Source: Streptococcus sp. oral taxon 431
GTDB taxonomy: Bacteria; Bacillota; Bacilli; Lactobacillales; Streptococcaceae
Reading direction: 5' to 3'
Assembly (NCBI RefSeq): GCF_023115445.1
Contig: NZ_JALDUI010000015.1
Location: 1-57,389, forward strand
Length of the DNA: 57,389 nucleotides
The first letter of the stretch is position 1. Every line of letters begins with the position of its first letter. A model generated the notes under the pieces. The model made no database searches. It was not told the DNA's origin and saw nothing but the letters and a program-made list of their open reading frames with translations. This document shows, piece after piece, positions 57,001 to 57,389 of this stretch. The translations under genes and the position numbers were made by a program.

Positions 57001-57389
57001 GTTAAGGCAGGTGCTACTAGTATTACTGGTACAGCTGAAGAAGGCTCAACCGTAGAAGTAACCCTTCCAAATGGAACAAAAGCAACAGCAACAGCTGACA
57101 AAGATGGTAACTTCAGCGTTCCAGTTAGCGGATTGGAAGAAGGTCAAACAGTCTCTGTCACAGCGAAAGACGCTTCAAACAATACATCAACTCCAACTAC
57201 AGCAACAGTAGCGAAAGCTGATGATAAGACAGCTCCAGATGCACCAGTTGTGAACCCAGTTAAAGCTGGTGATAAAGCAGTTACAGGTACAGCCGAAGCA
57301 GGTTCAACAGTTGAAGTAACACTTCCAGATGGCACTAAAGCAACAGCAACAGCTGACAAAGATGGTAACTTCAGCGTTCCAGTTAGCGG
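54034..57389 (+). CDS. Large cell-surface adhesin with lectin-like domain (partial, runs off the window)
   Basis: An open frame of 1118 codons to the window edge. The signal peptide is a YSIRK-like variant: basic start, then GKHFLFGCSLVFAVGA, cleavage after VHA near residue 45. Then: an Ala/Thr-rich segment; a FIVAR-like helical module (about 92-162); an L-type lectin-like domain (about 205-445; GGDGVGFVFHTG, FGFKLDSWWN, GQWVDFKINYNG); a MucBP-like module (about 447-530); Big_6-type Ig-like repeats (about 530-695); a distinct domain (about 698-842); two short GT-x-T-x2-Y-x-G-S-T-type repeats; and more Ig-like repeats from about 979. A C-terminal LPXTG anchor is expected outside the window. 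It probably binds host glycans. Confidence 0.85.
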   Translation, partial: MYFNRKNAEQKNWRMIKKGKHFLFGCSLVFAVGATLATPTVHADSVEAKTEATNSATQNEPTAEATTYAAPAATSPVATEAVEANSATTVVSADKSQLEAVLTQAKAKNLDGQEASVKAEVAAAIAEAEALVANGSVSQDQINQSVERLTQAVASVKEVTEAAIEKTSEATTESSATPKVRSRRATTEGTTRSIDETNLARAIVTKENFESFFQEGGTASYEKSSGTIKLTEDVSGQAGNAYLRFKIDPSQDFSFTGKVDIGNKYEGHEVDGRAGGDGVGFVFHTGKQSQLGLSGASIGMGGINAAFGFKLDSWWNKGTPKPEIKSMADPSYNRGDTNHAFGAFYSSNNQGRVNSITEMKPLNPAPNGQWVDFKINYNGTKKEFTVTYGSQTWTTKLDKSSRSMTNEAKNALTARNATYALSFVGSTGSGTNLQRVQIEKFEFTAPQIVHMKFVDESGQEIEASSAIPGDENEVINLSTQDKKIAAVEAKGYTLKEIDSSKAPSYIKENNTVTLTPGGQLLTYVFKVKDTTPPAAPTVNSVTAGATAVTGTAEAGSTVEVTLPGGSKVSAKADQDGSYSVPVSALKEGDTVSVTATDDAGNKSTPTSVTVPDKTAPAAPTVNPVKAGATAITGTAEAGSTVEVTLQDGQKSSAKAGENGEFSIPVPALNADDQISVTATDVAKNTSTPTKVTVKETVRPTLHIPYDDPATQAIYVYSGEENNIELKVTDNSGKIVKAYLALPQDNRSGLGAEDTTFLNGRTKGGLYLKTEGIHVETTATESTPAIVRVTGEVPKNTYTESSGQFTRYLFAEDAAGNTGYEHVGDATTPGQLGRIRFMWKPQSFKYTAVAPSTPIKSNTVPEASVLEKAVKDANPTFSDKIESVSVDGTNVKVTYKDGSTDVIPADSVFKIEATAPAVTPVKNPSSLTQPEKDAVKKAVETANPSATKVEVGTDGTTTLTYSNGSTAKLTPAQTVSQADVTPPVAPTVNAVKAGATSITGTAEEGSTVEVTLPNGTKATATADKDGNFSVPVSGLEEGQTVSVTAKDASNNTSTPTTATVAKADDKTAPDAPVVNPVKAGDKAVTGTAEAGSTVEVTLPDGTKATATADKDGNFSVPVS

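Noticed and set aside
57144..57359. Minus-strand frame of 71 codons at the window end
   Set aside because: It is antisense to the Ala/Thr/Val-rich Ig-like repeats of the adhesin, whose codon bias opens the other strand; no ribosome site.

Overview
The window is from a low-GC streptococcus of the mitis group (S. mitis, S. oralis or a close pneumococcal relative). The basis is the housekeeping gene order (nrdR-dnaB-dnaI-der, secA-aro-aro-acpS-alr-recG, ftsA-ftsZ-ylmE-sepF-ylmG-ylmH-divIVA-ileS), a dexB-linked capsule locus opening with wzg-wzh-wzd-wze, and all three small repeat families known from S. pneumoniae and S. mitis: BOX, RUP and SPRITE. Species cannot be fixed from the window alone.

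Layout. 1-374: intergenic, with an IS-end-like palindrome and a RUP. 375-2186 (minus): YtrA-like GntR regulator with a two-gene ABC transporter. 2326-6897: nrdR-dnaB-dnaI-nitroreductase-der operon, linking ribonucleotide reductase control, primosome loading and ribosome assembly. 6973-7302: small membrane protein. 7541-15741: secA, two tandem DAHP synthases, acpS, alr, recG. 15741-16656: a BOX, two tandem copies of a mini-gene (Cia-like promoter, 23- or 25-codon peptide ORF, terminator), a decayed BOX, and the glmS control region. 16657-18465: glmS, followed by a BOX with four boxB units. 19179-20663 (minus): DUF1846 protein. 20816-26680: dexB under a cre box, then two oligopeptide-binding lipoproteins.

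27333-43760 is a complete Wzy-dependent capsule locus: wzg, wzh, wzd, wze (regulation, chain length and export control); a short initiating phosphoglycosyltransferase; three glycosyltransferases; wzy; a pyruvyltransferase-like protein; wzx; then mnaA and fnlA-fnlB-fnlC, which make UDP-ManNAc and UDP-N-acetyl-L-fucosamine. The product should therefore contain FucNAc, probably ManNAc, and possibly a pyruvate ketal. The locus is joined on the right to the ftsA division cluster. That cluster runs to divIVA and is followed by an isoleucine T-box and ileS.

53292-54033 holds a SPRITE and one RUP inserted inside another. From 54034 to the window edge runs the 5' part of a large secreted adhesin with a signal peptide, an L-type lectin-like domain and Ig-like repeats; it is cut by the window end.

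The most unusual item is the duplicated 16009-16080 / 16363-16440 peptide (or small RNA) unit. Each copy has a direct repeat close to the CiaR box, placed exactly 10 nt upstream of a TATACT -10 element. Function assignments rest on reading motifs and gene order by eye; no database search or folding program was run.
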